A DNA stretch of 64,000 bases from Sporomusa malonica (GCF_900176355.1 NZ_FWXI01000010.1:62001-126000), one strand, 5' to 3'; shown: positions 16,517-25,795, counted from the stretch's first letter. Translations and numbers: made by a program. The notes: generated by a model from the sequence alone, not told the origin.

Positions 16517-16837
16517 TCACCTCCTGTGCTCAATAATTCGAACACTCTTAGGATATAGTTTGGCAATTTCGGTTAAACCCAGCAGCATCGTCTCAAGGAC
16601 TGCGCCGGTAAGGCTGTCAGGCTGACAGGCAAGTTCCATCTTAATTCCGCCTCCGTCCTGCACAAGGTTAATTTCCCGCTTCAAATAGCGTTCAATTCCC
16701 ATGATGGACGCTTGGACAAGAGTAGACACTCCCGCACATACAATATCCTGACCATGCGGTCCAGCTTGCGCATGTCCGCTAACCTTAAATCCTGTAATTG
16801 CCTGATTGTTATCACGAACCAATGTAACCGTAATCAT
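16517..16837 (-). CDS. prp: Ribosomal-processing cysteine protease Prp
   Basis: 106 residues (YsxB/Prp). The catalytic His is in [19 protein letters not shown] near residue 22 and the catalytic Cys near 34 in the same segment. It cleaves the N-terminal extension of L27; both substrate and protease are present side by side. It lies between rplU and rpmA, the standard Firmicute order. Confidence 0.95.
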   Translation of the reverse strand: MITVTLVRDNNQAITGFKVSGHAQAGPHGQDIVCAGVSTLVQASIMGIERYLKREINLVQDGGGIKMELACQPDSLTGAVLETMLLGLTEIAKLYPKSVRIIEHRR

Positions 16838-16846
16838 TATCCGGCC

Positions 16847-17158
16847 TTAAGCAAAAATTTTCTCAATGCGGATTTTGGTGAACGGTTGACGATGGCCTTG
16901 GCGACGACGGTAGTTAGACTTGGCTTTGTATTTGAAAACCAAAATCTTCTTGCCCTTGCCATGAGAAACTACTTCAGCAGTAACTTTAGCGCCAGCCACC
17001 AGCGGTTTGCCGATAACTACTTCGCCGTCTTTAACCACCGTTAGAACACGGTCAAAGTCAAAAGTCTGACCTTCAGCCGCTTCGAGTTTCTCGATCATGA
17101 GCACATCGCCTTCAGTAACGCGGTATTGTTTACCGCCTGTTTCAATAATAGCGTACAT
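16847..17158 (-). CDS. rplU: 50S ribosomal protein L21
   Basis: 103 residues starting at ATG 17158 behind GGGGAGG ([18 protein letters not shown], ending with the basic [19 protein letters not shown]). A longer in-frame reading would extend into the leader. It is the first gene of rplU-prp-rpmA, with a consensus-like promoter and a structured leader upstream. Confidence 0.96.
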   Translation of the reverse strand: MYAIIETGGKQYRVTEGDVLMIEKLEAAEGQTFDFDRVLTVVKDGEVVIGKPLVAGAKVTAEVVSHGKGKKILVFKYKAKSNYRRRQGHRQPFTKIRIEKIFA

Positions 17159-17271
17159 TAATATTGCACCTCCCCTACGTAGGACTCGCCGAATACGGTA
17201 AACGAAACGCAGTTTCGTTTTTAGGAAACCTCTCCGCGCGGTTAAAGTAGACACATAGCCTACATCATGAA
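17159..17271 (-). promoter_or_regulatory. rplU leader RNA (L21-type leader)
   Basis: The ~110-nt untranslated leader between the promoter at 17272-17300 and rplU contains the perfect hairpin AAACGAAA-CTGCG-TTTCGTTT near 17205-17225. The position matches the Firmicute L21 leader, thought to mediate autoregulation. Assignment to that class is by position and structure, not by alignment. Confidence 0.5.
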
Positions 17272-17300
17272 ATTTTACCATAACGGTAATAGTTTGTCAA
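17272..17300 (-). promoter_or_regulatory. Promoter of rplU-prp-rpmA
   Basis: On the minus strand TTGACA (17300-17295) and TAAAAT (17277-17272) are separated by 17 bases. The -35 box overlaps the TGA stop codon of rng, so the promoter is embedded at the end of that gene. Confidence 0.8.
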
Positions 17301-18733
17301 TCAGGTTTCCAGAGCAGGGAAAACATCTCCGGGCTCATGGTTGGCGCCGTCTCTACGGCAAGGGTTCTGGCTGTTTCCTGCTCAAGCCGCTTAAGCTCGC
17401 CTGGCCGGTTTAAGAACTCAGCTACCTGGGGATGGACCTGAATTAATAGCCGCCCGCCTGTCCGCGGGCGTTTGTTTAGTTTTCTCAGCTCCCGTTTGAT
17501 ATCTATAACTACTGTTTCCGGAGATTTGATACGGCCTCTGCCCAAACAGCACGGGCACTGGTTGTAAAGCATGCTATTGATATTTTGTCTGGCTTTTTTT
17601 CGGGTCATTTCTACCAACCCCAGGCTGGTAATACCTAAAACATTCGATTTGGTTCGGTCCTTTTTAAGCTCTAGCTCTAGCGCGTTGAGCACAGCTGAGC
17701 GCTGCTCAGCTTTAGCCATATCAATAAAGTCAATAATAATAATGCCACCGATATCTCTTAGCCTAAGCTGTCTGGCAATTTCGGCAACTGCCTCCAAATT
17801 AGTCTGGAATACAGTTTCCGCCAGATTGGTATTACCAACAAATTTTCCGGTATTCACATCAATAACAGTTAGCGCTTCCGTGTAGTCGATAACAAGATAA
17901 CCACCACAGTTTAAATCCACCCGCCGGTTGCGCAGGCTTTCCAGCTTAGTATCAATGTTAAACCGGCTGAACACATCACCCTCAGGGCCATTTGCTTCGT
18001 GCAGTCTGACACATTCAATAAACTCAGGCGATATATATTTCAGTAGATCAATAACCCGGTTGTAAGCCTCCTGGCTATCGATGATAAATTCGGTAACATC
18101 GTTTGTTAAGTAATCGCGAACAATCCGTACAACAAGATCAGCATCCCGGTAAATGAGCGCTGGCGCGTTAGTCCGTTTGGCTCTGGCATTCAGGGTTAAC
18201 CACAGGTTAGCCAGATAGGCCATGTCTTCCATTAGCTCGTCCTGACTTTTGCCTGCTGCCACGGTCCTAACGATAACTCCCATACCAGCCGGCCGGATTT
18301 TTTCAGCAAGCTGGCGCAGCCGTTCGCGTTCATGTTCATCTTCAATACGGCGTGAAATGCCAATGTAATCAACAGTTGGCATAAGCACAATATACCGCCC
18401 AGGCAATGTCAGGCTGATGGTGGCGCGAGGACCTTTGTCACCCATGGCATCTTTGGCAATCTGTACAAGAACATCCTGGCCGACCGTTAGATGTTGACAG
18501 GCGGCCTGACGCCCGGCATCTCCCATATATAAAAAAGCGTTCTTGTCCCGCCCAATATCAACAAAGGCAGCCTGCATGCCTGGAAGAACATTTTTTACTT
18601 TACCTTTATAGATATTACCAACTAAATGTCCGCTTTCGCTGCGCTCGACCGATATTTCCATGAGCTCCCCATTTTCTAAAAGGGCAACCCTGGTCTCTTC
18701 CGGCATAACGTTGGCAATGATACTTTTATTCAT
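17297..18733 (-). CDS. rng: Ribonuclease E/G family protein
   Basis: 478 residues, RNase G-sized. The N-terminal S1 domain (GNIYKGKVKNVLPGMQAAFVDIG) is followed by the RNase H-like and DNase I-like parts. The catalytic Asp residues are in TVIDVNTGKF and IIIDFIDM, and the zinc-link cysteines are in QCPCCLGRGRI. It processes rRNA and mRNA. It ends at the rplU promoter, as in other Firmicutes with RNase G. Confidence 0.95.
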   Translation of the reverse strand: MNKSIIANVMPEETRVALLENGELMEISVERSESGHLVGNIYKGKVKNVLPGMQAAFVDIGRDKNAFLYMGDAGRQAACQHLTVGQDVLVQIAKDAMGDKGPRATISLTLPGRYIVLMPTVDYIGISRRIEDEHERERLRQLAEKIRPAGMGVIVRTVAAGKSQDELMEDMAYLANLWLTLNARAKRTNAPALIYRDADLVVRIVRDYLTNDVTEFIIDSQEAYNRVIDLLKYISPEFIECVRLHEANGPEGDVFSRFNIDTKLESLRNRRVDLNCGGYLVIDYTEALTVIDVNTGKFVGNTNLAETVFQTNLEAVAEIARQLRLRDIGGIIIIDFIDMAKAEQRSAVLNALELELKKDRTKSNVLGITSLGLVEMTRKKARQNINSMLYNQCPCCLGRGRIKSPETVVIDIKRELRKLNKRPRTGGRLLIQVHPQVAEFLNRPGELKRLEQETARTLAVETAPTMSPEMFSLLWKPD

Positions 18734-18750
18734 ACTATTTCCTCTTAATT

Positions 18751-19458
18751 TTATAGTTCAATCGGCGACCTTTGCACTCGCCCGTCAGTAACAAACAGCC
18801 CACTACGGTGAATCAGTGCGCTATCTTTATCAGCCGGCAGACCAAAACTACCGGTGAGAACGGCAAGCACCTCTGCCGGTTTAACACTGCCGGTTGGTGT
18901 TATTTTTATTGACAGGTTTATTATCATCGTCGGCTGATTATCTGCTGCCAGTTTAACGGTAACTGGGGCGGCGAGATATTCTTTAATATCAATTTCGCGG
19001 CGTCCTTTGGGCGTTTCCTTGATATAAATAACTTCGACCTCACTGTTGAAATTTTTTATACTTTCCTGGGCAATCTCCCACCCTGTTTCTGGCGTTAGCG
19101 GGACGGTAACTTCATAAGTTGCCAGATTGACGATGGCCATAAGTGCCTGACTGCGTTCGCCCATATATCTAGCCGCTTTAAGCTCAATGCCAGCAGGCAG
19201 CTGCGGCTTAAGCTGCGCCTCGATGCTGGCAATATCCAGCTCCTCTGTTAGGTCAAGGTCAAGGTATTCAGCTTCACTTGTCACACCTACCGCCAAAGCA
19301 GACGCAAACGCTAATTTCATATGAGGATTAAAGCCTTCAGAATAAGCAGCCGGTAGTTTGGCACGGCGAACGGCCCGTTCGATTGTCCCGGCAAAATCCA
19401 AATGGGATACATAGCCAATTTCGTTACCTTTGGTTATTTTAAGCCGTATTTTTGCCAT
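18751..19458 (-). CDS. TIGR03936-type radical-SAM-linked protein (DUF2344)
   Basis: About 235 residues. RLKITKGNEIGYVSHLDFAGTIERAVRRAKLP and YSEGFNPHMKLAFASALAVG (split here by a short segment) are the conserved family blocks. The gene overlaps the stop of the radical SAM gene by one base (TAATG). Members are always paired with, or fused to, TIGR03960 radical SAM proteins; the reaction is not established. I start at ATG 19458. Confidence 0.88.
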   Translation of the reverse strand: MAKIRLKITKGNEIGYVSHLDFAGTIERAVRRAKLPAAYSEGFNPHMKLAFASALAVGVTSEAEYLDLDLTEELDIASIEAQLKPQLPAGIELKAARYMGERSQALMAIVNLATYEVTVPLTPETGWEIAQESIKNFNSEVEVIYIKETPKGRREIDIKEYLAAPVTVKLAADNQPTMIINLSIKITPTGSVKPAEVLAVLTGSFGLPADKDSALIHRSGLFVTDGRVQRSPIEL

Positions 19459-21317
19459 TATGCCTGCCCCCAATCAACGACTTTTACACCAAGCTCCTGG
19501 CAAACGCCGCAGGCTCTGCACAATTCTCGGCGACAGTCAGGTGTAAGGGCTTCTTGCCGGGATGCTTGCCATTCGCGTGCCAGGAAAGACTTGGCCACTC
19601 CTGATGATAGGTGTTCCCATGGCAAATATTCATCCTGATCCCGGTCACGACTGGCATAAAAGGCAGGATCAATTCCCTCAGCGGCAAAAGCTTCCATCCA
19701 CACGTTATACTTAAAATGTTCAGACCAACCGTCAAATTTAGCGCCATTCTGCCACGCTCTAAGGATTACCTTGCCTAAACGGCGGTCACCTCGAGAAAAT
19801 GCACCTTCAAGGAAGCTTGTGCGCGCATCATGCCAGCTAAGCGAAATGCTACGGTCTTTGATCAGTGAGCGTAGTAACCTTTGCTTACGTTCAATTTCCT
19901 CAACCGAATTTTGCCCAAACCATTGAAAAGCAGTATGCGGTTTTGGCACAAATGAGGATACGCTAACAGTTACCTTAGCGCCTTTCCGGCCTTTTATCTG
20001 TTTATAAAGATCAGCTACCCGCTGCGCTACTCCAGCAATACCGGCTACATCTTCATCAGTCTCGGTTGGCAAACCGATCATAAAATAGAGCTTAATGGTT
20101 GACCAGCCTGACCTGAAGGCAGCGCTTACCGCTTCAGTAAGATCGGCCTCAGTAACCCCTTTGTTAATTACATCCCGCAGCCGCTGCGTGCCTGCCTCTG
20201 GCGCAAAAGTCAGGCCGCTTTTTCTTACCTGCTGTACCTGTTTGGCCAGGTCGATAGAAAAACTGTCGATTCTAAGAGATGGCAGCGATACGCTTACCCC
20301 TTGCTGCTTAAACCGCGTGGTAAGCTCAGTAATTAAATTGCTTAGACAGGAATAGTCGGCTGAACTTAACGACACCAGCGAAATTTCGTTATAACCGGTA
20401 TTGTCGATAAGTTCCTGGACATAGTTTATAAGGGTTTCCATCTTGCGCTCCCGTACAGGGCGATAGAGCACCCCTGCCTGACAGAAACGGCAGCCTCGGG
20501 TGCAGCCTCTAAATAGTTCAAGCATGATACGGTCATGGACAATTTCGATAAACGGCACAATGGGCTTTGTCGCAAACATCACTTGATCAAGGTCTTGTAT
20601 TACCCGTTTAGTAATGACTGGTTTAGCTTCCGGTACACGCGGCCGTAAAGCGTTAGCCCGTCCGTCTGAGGTATAATCTACATCATAAAAACTCGGCACA
20701 TAGATACCCTGAAGCTTGGCTAGCTGTTTCAATATACCTGTTTTGCCCTCTGGTTTGCCAGCCTGTTTCCAAGCGGCAATGACGGCCGCCACTTCATCAA
20801 TAACTTCTTCAGCTTCTCCCAAAATAAACAAGTCAACAAAGTCAGCCATAGGCTCTGCATTAAAAGTGCATGGCCCGCCGCACACTACCAGCGGCTGCGC
20901 CTCATCACGTTCTTCTGCCAATAGTGAAATACCAGCTAATTCAAGCATATTAAGCACATTGCTGTAGCTCAGCTCATATTGTAATGAAAATCCAATAATA
21001 TCACATTCAGCGACTGGCCGTTTTGTTTCCAGGGTATATAACCCAATCCCAGCGTTTCTCATTTCTGCTTCCATATCTACCCACGGCGCATAGACACGCT
21101 CGGCAAAGGTATCAGGGCGATTATTCAATACCTGATACAATATTTTAAGCCCCAGGTTAGACATACCGACTTCATACACGTCAGGCATAGCTAGGACAAA
21201 ACTCACTGTGACTTCACTAGGATCTTTGACCACACTGTTCCACTCGTGGCCAGTATAGCGGGCCGGTTTCATCACCCGGCTCAAAATAGCAGGGCTTACA
21301 GGGTCTAAGGGATGCAT
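19458..21317 (-). CDS. TIGR03960-type B12-binding-domain radical SAM protein
   Basis: 619 residues. An N-terminal B12-binding-like domain (about 40-190) is followed by the radical SAM core with its CxxxCxxC motif in RGCTRGCRFCQAGVLYR, then a C-terminal domain with a late Cys group (CRRELCRACGVC). The start ATG at 21317 lies behind GGAGG. It is translationally coupled to the TIGR03936 gene. The substrate is not established; the conserved location near rng and rplU suggests a link to RNA or translation. Confidence 0.9.
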   Translation of the reverse strand: MHPLDPVSPAILSRVMKPARYTGHEWNSVVKDPSEVTVSFVLAMPDVYEVGMSNLGLKILYQVLNNRPDTFAERVYAPWVDMEAEMRNAGIGLYTLETKRPVAECDIIGFSLQYELSYSNVLNMLELAGISLLAEERDEAQPLVVCGGPCTFNAEPMADFVDLFILGEAEEVIDEVAAVIAAWKQAGKPEGKTGILKQLAKLQGIYVPSFYDVDYTSDGRANALRPRVPEAKPVITKRVIQDLDQVMFATKPIVPFIEIVHDRIMLELFRGCTRGCRFCQAGVLYRPVRERKMETLINYVQELIDNTGYNEISLVSLSSADYSCLSNLITELTTRFKQQGVSVSLPSLRIDSFSIDLAKQVQQVRKSGLTFAPEAGTQRLRDVINKGVTEADLTEAVSAAFRSGWSTIKLYFMIGLPTETDEDVAGIAGVAQRVADLYKQIKGRKGAKVTVSVSSFVPKPHTAFQWFGQNSVEEIERKQRLLRSLIKDRSISLSWHDARTSFLEGAFSRGDRRLGKVILRAWQNGAKFDGWSEHFKYNVWMEAFAAEGIDPAFYASRDRDQDEYLPWEHLSSGVAKSFLAREWQASRQEALTPDCRRELCRACGVCQELGVKVVDWGQA

Positions 21318-21372
21318 ATGTACCTCCAAAATATAGCTATAAAAATTATTATGTATTTTTTAGCTGGAAATA

Positions 21373-22254
21373 TCAAGACTTATTTAAAAAATCGTTTACT
21401 TTGGCCTTAATTCCCCGCTCAAGTAGTCTCTCCCATACCTCGGTTTCGGTTAAAGCCCCGCACAGACGAAAATCGTGGTCAACAATATGGATGATATAAT
21501 ACTCTTCTGGTCTGAACAACTGAATTACGTCACTGATAGCTGCGCTCTCCATGGCCGTGAGGTGGCTGGTAGGCATAACGCCGCTGCCTGAAAGCTCGGC
21601 TTTTTTACCAGCTAAAACTCTCATGGCCCGAAACCCAGCCAGGTTGTTTTCAGCCCGGGCTGTGATCAGGAGAAAACCGGCTGCAATCAGCATCGTCAGA
21701 TTTATTGTATGATAAATCCAATAACCCATCCCAGCAAGTATTACTAGCATACAGCTAATCATATGACTGATGGTAACCACAATGGCTGTGGCCTCACGAT
21801 AATCCCGCCGCCGTGATAGCATGGCCCGTAAGATTCGCCCGCCATCAAGCGGTAAAGCTGGCAACAGATTAAAAAGAGCCAACATAAGATTGACTTCACC
21901 ATAAAATCTAACCACCTCCTGCCAACTGCCTGAGTCAGTCAGCTGGGCATAACACGCAGCCGCCAGAACCAGGCTTGCCAGCGGTCCGGCGGCTGCTATC
22001 ATTATTTCACTGGCCGCTCCGGCATCAGCAAGGCGTTCAACGCGTGCCACTGCGCCAAACGGCAAAACCTCAACCTGTCTAACCTTGTAACCTAAACCGC
22101 CAGCCATCAGCATATGGGCAAGTTCATGTAACAAAACAGCGCTAAACACCAGCAATAATTTACTAACAAGGCCGGCAGCTGCAAATAACGCAATCAGCGC
22201 TAGGAACCAATTATTTAATACAATCTCAACTCCTGCGACTTTACCGGCCCGCAT
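21373..22254 (-). CDS. spoIVFB: SpoIVFB-like site-2 protease (M50) with C-terminal CBS
   Basis: 293 residues. The zinc site HELAH lies near residues 43-47 in a hydrophobic helix and the second motif NLLPALPLDGGRI near 131. About six membrane helices and a C-terminal CBS-like domain (about 210-290) complete the SpoIVFB architecture. SpoIVFB cleaves pro-sigma-K in the mother cell. In Bacillus it lies next to spoIVFA and close to rplU; here the degenerate M23 protein upstream fills the spoIVFA place. An R2 repeat separates the two. Confidence 0.85.
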   Translation of the reverse strand: MRAGKVAGVEIVLNNWFLALIALFAAAGLVSKLLLVFSAVLLHELAHMLMAGGLGYKVRQVEVLPFGAVARVERLADAGAASEIMIAAAGPLASLVLAAACYAQLTDSGSWQEVVRFYGEVNLMLALFNLLPALPLDGGRILRAMLSRRRDYREATAIVVTISHMISCMLVILAGMGYWIYHTINLTMLIAAGFLLITARAENNLAGFRAMRVLAGKKAELSGSGVMPTSHLTAMESAAISDVIQLFRPEEYYIIHIVDHDFRLCGALTETEVWERLLERGIKAKVNDFLNKS

Positions 22255-22276
22255 ATTTCACATCCTTTACTTGATC

Positions 22277-22402
22277 CGATGACTAACCCGCTCTAAGACT
22301 CCCTCTTCTACAAGTGGGAGTTTAGGAGGCTTCTCTGGAAGTTGGGCGACTAACCTTCAGATGGGGTTAACCCCCCACCTGAAGCTAAGTCTACTTTATA
22401 GA
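22277..22402 (+). mobile_element. R2 repeat, copy 1 (candidate non-autonomous IS200/IS605-type element)
   Basis: It shares with 41415-41560 (opposite orientation) the start CGATGACTAACCCGCTCTAA, the hairpin CTTCAGATGGGG...CCCACCTGAAG and the end GCTAAGTCTACTTTATAGA. A second hairpin (ACTCCC/GGGAGT) lies near the start. There are no terminal inverted repeats and no ORF, as expected for palindrome-associated elements moved by a TnpA of the IS200/IS605 type. It sits between spoIVFA-like and spoIVFB-like genes and its right end covers the last codons of the former. Confidence 0.65.
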
Positions 22403-23140
22403 TTCACCTTTTATTCTAGATAGAGGATCAATGGCTTTGCCGTTTTCCCTCAGTTCAAAATAAAGTACAGGCGCGGTTGCCCCTGTTTTGCCGACACGCG
22501 CCACTACCTGTCCCTGGCTCACATCATCGCCGTCCTTGACTAAGACGTCAGCCAAATGTCCATAAATGGTTTCAACGCCTTGACCATGATCGATTATAAG
22601 CATTTTCCCGAACTGAGCGCTGTCAGTAACTAACTTAACTTTTCCCGTAGCGGCAGCTCGCACACTTGCTCCTACCTGGGCGGCAAGTTCTACGCCTTCG
22701 TGCATTGTCTCCTGTTTAATCACCGGATTTGTCCGCCAACCGTATCCTGTTATTACCTGTCCCTCTACAGGTTTCGTCATGTAGAGTAACGGATCAGCCG
22801 GCCGCGAAATCGTCGCCTGAACTTGTTTTAAAACCGAAATGCCTGAAACTTGCGCGGCATTTGGCCAATATGTATTCACATAATCTATTGTTCTCACCGT
22901 ATAATAAACAAAATCTGTCTGGGTTATCAGCATTTGTCTAACTGCACCAGTGACTTCCTGTCCAATCCTGGTGTCTGATACATGGGCACCGTAAACCATG
23001 GCAAATATTGCCATAGCCATTATTATCTTTTTTAGCCAGGTATAATCCGGTGTCTCTTCATAATATGACTGCCAATTTTTATCATTGTTGTACATAGTAA
23101 AATGCCAGCGACTTTTTAAACGATTCCACAGCTTTGTCAT
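22391..23140 (-). CDS. spoIVFA: SpoIVFA-like degenerate M23 (LytM) protein
   Basis: 249 residues: a basic cytoplasmic N-terminus, one transmembrane helix (about 29-47), a long spacer and a C-terminal M23 domain (about 130-245). The metal ligands are eroded: the HxGxD motif reads HEGVEL (Glu for Asp) and the HxH motif reads YFELR (Tyr for the first His), while YGHL is kept. This predicts a non-enzymatic scaffold, as with Bacillus SpoIVFA, which holds SpoIVFB. The neighbouring M50 gene supports this. The stop codon and the last two residues lie inside repeat R2. The start is ATG 23140 behind GGAGGG. Confidence 0.8.
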   Translation of the reverse strand: MTKLWNRLKSRWHFTMYNNDKNWQSYYEETPDYTWLKKIIMAMAIFAMVYGAHVSDTRIGQEVTGAVRQMLITQTDFVYYTVRTIDYVNTYWPNAAQVSGISVLKQVQATISRPADPLLYMTKPVEGQVITGYGWRTNPVIKQETMHEGVELAAQVGASVRAAATGKVKLVTDSAQFGKMLIIDHGQGVETIYGHLADVLVKDGDDVSQGQVVARVGKTGATAPVLYFELRENGKAIDPLSRIKGESIK

Positions 23141-23234
23141 GATAAGCCCTCCATAACACCGGCTCAAGTATTCTTATGGAATATATATGACAAAACTATA
23201 GATTTATAACTATGGAAACAGTAAAACTTGAGCA

Positions 23235-23345
23235 ATAAAGAAAACACGGCTTACGCCGAGCCTCTGGCGAAAGCGGAAAAGCCGCCTGTGCCCTTTGGGT
23301 AATGTTGCCCTTATCCAGACGGAAAATTATACTTTCTTACAGGAT
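23235..23345 (-). repeat. Interspersed repeat R1, copy B
   Basis: About 110 bp, longer than the others by an insertion of about 20 bp (CCGCCTGTGCCCTTTGGGT). Read on the minus strand it starts at the CCTGTAAGAAAG end and finishes in the T-rich tract. It lies downstream of rodA and upstream of the spoIVFA-like gene. Confidence 0.9.
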
Positions 23346-23380
23346 AAAAAGTAATCAGCGGGCCACAAGCCCGCTGATGG

Positions 23381-24487
23381 TTAAAACAGTATCTTTTGCC
23401 GTCGCATATAAATATTTAACAATATCCCGATACTAATTAAATTAGTAGTTAGTGAACTTACGCCATAGCTCATAAGCGGTAGAGGAATACCAGTAACCGG
23501 CATAATGCCTGCTGTCATACCGACATTGACCAGCAAGTGAAAAGCCAGCATAGAAGTAATGCCTGTTGCCACAAGCATGCCAAAGTTGTCACGGGCTGCC
23601 CCTGCAATTTTAACACCACGGTACAGCATAATAAGGTACAGCAGCAAGATTAAAGTTGCACCAACAAATCCCAATTCTTCCCCGATAACGGCAAAGATAA
23701 AGTCTGTGTGGTTCTCTGGCAAAAAGTTTAGTTGACTCTGTGTGCCGTTAAATAAGCCTTTACCAAACAGCATGCCCGAACCGATGGCGATCTTGGATTG
23801 AATTATATGGTAACCAGAACCCAAGGGGTCGACATTAGGGTCGATAAATACTGTTAATCTTTTTTTCTGATAGTCTTTTAAAAAGTGCCAAAAAATCGGC
23901 ATGAAGGCGGCACCGGCACCGATGATCACCATCAGATGGCGCATACTAATGCCAGCCACAAAAATCATGCCAAATAATATGGCCAGAAATACCAGTGAAG
24001 TTCCTAGGTCAGGCTGTTTCAGGACAAGGACAAATGGTATACCGACATAAATAAACACGGGGATTATGTCTCTAAAGCTATTGAGCTTACCAGTACGTTT
24101 GTCTAGGATTTGCGCCAACGCAATAATCATAATAAGTTTAGAGAATTCAGATGGCTGAAGACTGATCGGGCCAATCTGGATCCAGCGTTGTGCGCCTAGT
24201 GCTGATTGGCCGACAAACATAACGGCCAGCAGCATCGCCAGATTGAAGGCATACAAAAATCCCGAAAACTTCTCTAGTGACTTATAGTCAAAGTTTAGCA
24301 TTATGAAAATAACGGCAATATTAGCTAAGGCAAACAGGCCTTGACGCTCAACATACCAGTACCTGTCTTCACTTGGGCCGTTGATGTGAGTGGCACTGCC
24401 AATAATAACTAGACTAATAAGAATAATGAGAGCTGTAACACCAATAAGGATAAAGTCCAGGTTCCGCAAGAGGCGCTGGTTAAGCAT
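23381..24487 (-). CDS. rodA: RodA-type peptidoglycan glycosyltransferase (SEDS)
   Basis: 368 residues with about ten helices. SEDS landmarks are GAQRWIQIGPISLQPSEFSKL, KQPDLGTSLVF, GSGYHIIQSKIAIGSGMLFGKG, FLPENHTDFIFAVIGEELGF and the C-terminal GIPLPLMSYGVSSL. It polymerises side-wall glycan with PBP2, encoded nearby (mrdA). It follows minE at a distance of about 210 bases with an R1 repeat between. Confidence 0.95.
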   Translation of the reverse strand: MLNQRLLRNLDFILIGVTALIILISLVIIGSATHINGPSEDRYWYVERQGLFALANIAVIFIMLNFDYKSLEKFSGFLYAFNLAMLLAVMFVGQSALGAQRWIQIGPISLQPSEFSKLIMIIALAQILDKRTGKLNSFRDIIPVFIYVGIPFVLVLKQPDLGTSLVFLAILFGMIFVAGISMRHLMVIIGAGAAFMPIFWHFLKDYQKKRLTVFIDPNVDPLGSGYHIIQSKIAIGSGMLFGKGLFNGTQSQLNFLPENHTDFIFAVIGEELGFVGATLILLLYLIMLYRGVKIAGAARDNFGMLVATGITSMLAFHLLVNVGMTAGIMPVTGIPLPLMSYGVSSLTTNLISIGILLNIYMRRQKILF

Positions 24488-24561
24488 AACAGACTAACCT
24501 TCTCTCTAACAATATCTTATATATTATAATAGTATTTCCCGCCTTAGTCCAGTAAAAGCGG

Positions 24562-24653
24562 ATAAAGAAAACACGGCTTGCGCCGAGCCTTTGGCGACAG
24601 CGGAAGTCGATGTTGCCCTTATCCAGACGGAAAGTTATACTTTCTTACAGGAC
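24562..24653 (-). repeat. Interspersed repeat R1, copy C
   Basis: About 92 bp, nearly identical to copy E (34796). It lies downstream of minE and upstream of rodA and reads in the direction of transcription, ending in the ACGGCTTGCGCCGAGCC hairpin (plus-strand reading) and the T-rich tract on the minus strand. Confidence 0.92.
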
Positions 24654-24696
24654 AAGAAAAAAGCAGAGCAAGAATTTCTACTCTGCTTTGAAAATT

Positions 24697-24975
24697 CTAC
24701 TCGCCTTTCATGGTGCTCCGCTTCATCCGGTTTACCGGAATATTGGCTACTAAGGCTACCTGGGTATTGGTTTTGGTCAGACTTATTTCCATCTCAGTTT
24801 CGTTGATATCCATATAGTTAGAGATGACTTTAATCATATCATCTTTAATGACTTCCATAAACTGAGGTGATACATTGACTCGGTCATGAACCAAGACAAA
24901 CCTGAGGCGTTCTTTAGCGATATCTTTTGAACCTTGCGACTCTCTGCCAAACAGTTTCTGAATAAGTTCAAACAC
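24697..24975 (-). CDS. minE: Cell division topological specificity factor MinE
   Basis: 92 residues from GTG 24975, which has GGGGAGGGG upstream. The membrane-targeting start FELIQKLFG is followed by the MinD-contact region AKERLRFVLVHDR and the dimerisation domain (VIKDDMIKVISNYMDI, MEISLTK). MinE drives pole-to-pole MinCD oscillation. It is the last gene of minC-minD-minE. Confidence 0.95.
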   Translation of the reverse strand: MFELIQKLFGRESQGSKDIAKERLRFVLVHDRVNVSPQFMEVIKDDMIKVISNYMDINETEMEISLTKTNTQVALVANIPVNRMKRSTMKGE

Positions 24976-25003
24976 CTTGTTTCCCCTCCCCAATTATCTA
25001 ATT

Positions 25004-25795
25004 TTAAAATCCTAATACCTTTTTAAACTTGCCCCACAGGCTATCGTTAACCTCAAGCGCCATAAGCGGCACATTTTCGCCCATCAGCCGCCGTACGATG
25101 TTCCGGTAGGCTACACTGGCCAAGGCTAAGGTATTGACAACGGCGGGTTCACCACGGTTGGTCGAGATAACAATATACTCGTCTTCAGGAATTATCCCCA
25201 ACAAATCAACAGCCAGGATCTCGATGATATCATCAATATCCATCATGTCACCTTTTTTGACCATAAGCGGTCGAATGCGATTGACAATAAGTTTAGGATT
25301 ATGTTTTCCTTCGGACTCTAATAAACCAATAATTCTGTCAGCATCCCGAACGGCCGACACTTCTGGCGTTGTGACAATAATGGCACGCTCAGCGCCAGCA
25401 ATAGCATTTCTAAAACCTTGCTCAATGCCAGCAGGACAATCAATAATTACATAATCAAATTCCTGTGCCAAGTCCTTGCATAACTGCCGCATCTGGTCTG
25501 GAGTCACGGCATTTTTGTCCCTGGTCTGAGCGGCTGGCAGCAGATACAGCGTTTCATACCGCTTGTCCCGGATCAGCGCCTGCTTTAATCGACAGTTACC
25601 ATCTGTTACATCCACTAAATCATAAACGATTCTGTTCTCAAGCCCCATAACTACATCAAGGTTTCTAAGTCCAATATCAGCGTCTACCAACACCACTTTT
25701 TTGCCCTGAAGAGCAAAACCGGTGCCAAGGTTAGCTGTTGTCGTTGTTTTACCTACGCCACCCTTACCTGACGTGATGACAATTACTTCCCCCAT
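25004..25795 (-). CDS. minD: Septum site-determining ATPase MinD
   Basis: 263 residues with the deviant Walker A (SGKGGVGKTTTTAN near residue 8), switch I/II (DADIGLRNLDVVMGLENR, IIDCPAGIE) and a C-terminal amphipathic membrane-targeting helix (LWGKFKKVLGF). It recruits MinC to the membrane and is cycled by MinE. Confidence 0.97.
   Translation of the reverse strand: MGEVIVITSGKGGVGKTTTTANLGTGFALQGKKVVLVDADIGLRNLDVVMGLENRIVYDLVDVTDGNCRLKQALIRDKRYETLYLLPAAQTRDKNAVTPDQMRQLCKDLAQEFDYVIIDCPAGIEQGFRNAIAGAERAIIVTTPEVSAVRDADRIIGLLESEGKHNPKLIVNRIRPLMVKKGDMMDIDDIIEILAVDLLGIIPEDEYIVISTNRGEPAVVNTLALASVAYRNIVRRLMGENVPLMALEVNDSLWGKFKKVLGF

Noticed and set aside
22277..22402. R2 copy 1 as a simple spoIVFA terminator
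   Set aside because: The T-run is missing after the hairpins, and the same ~130-bp sequence recurs at 41415 in an unrelated context, so a mobile element explains it better.
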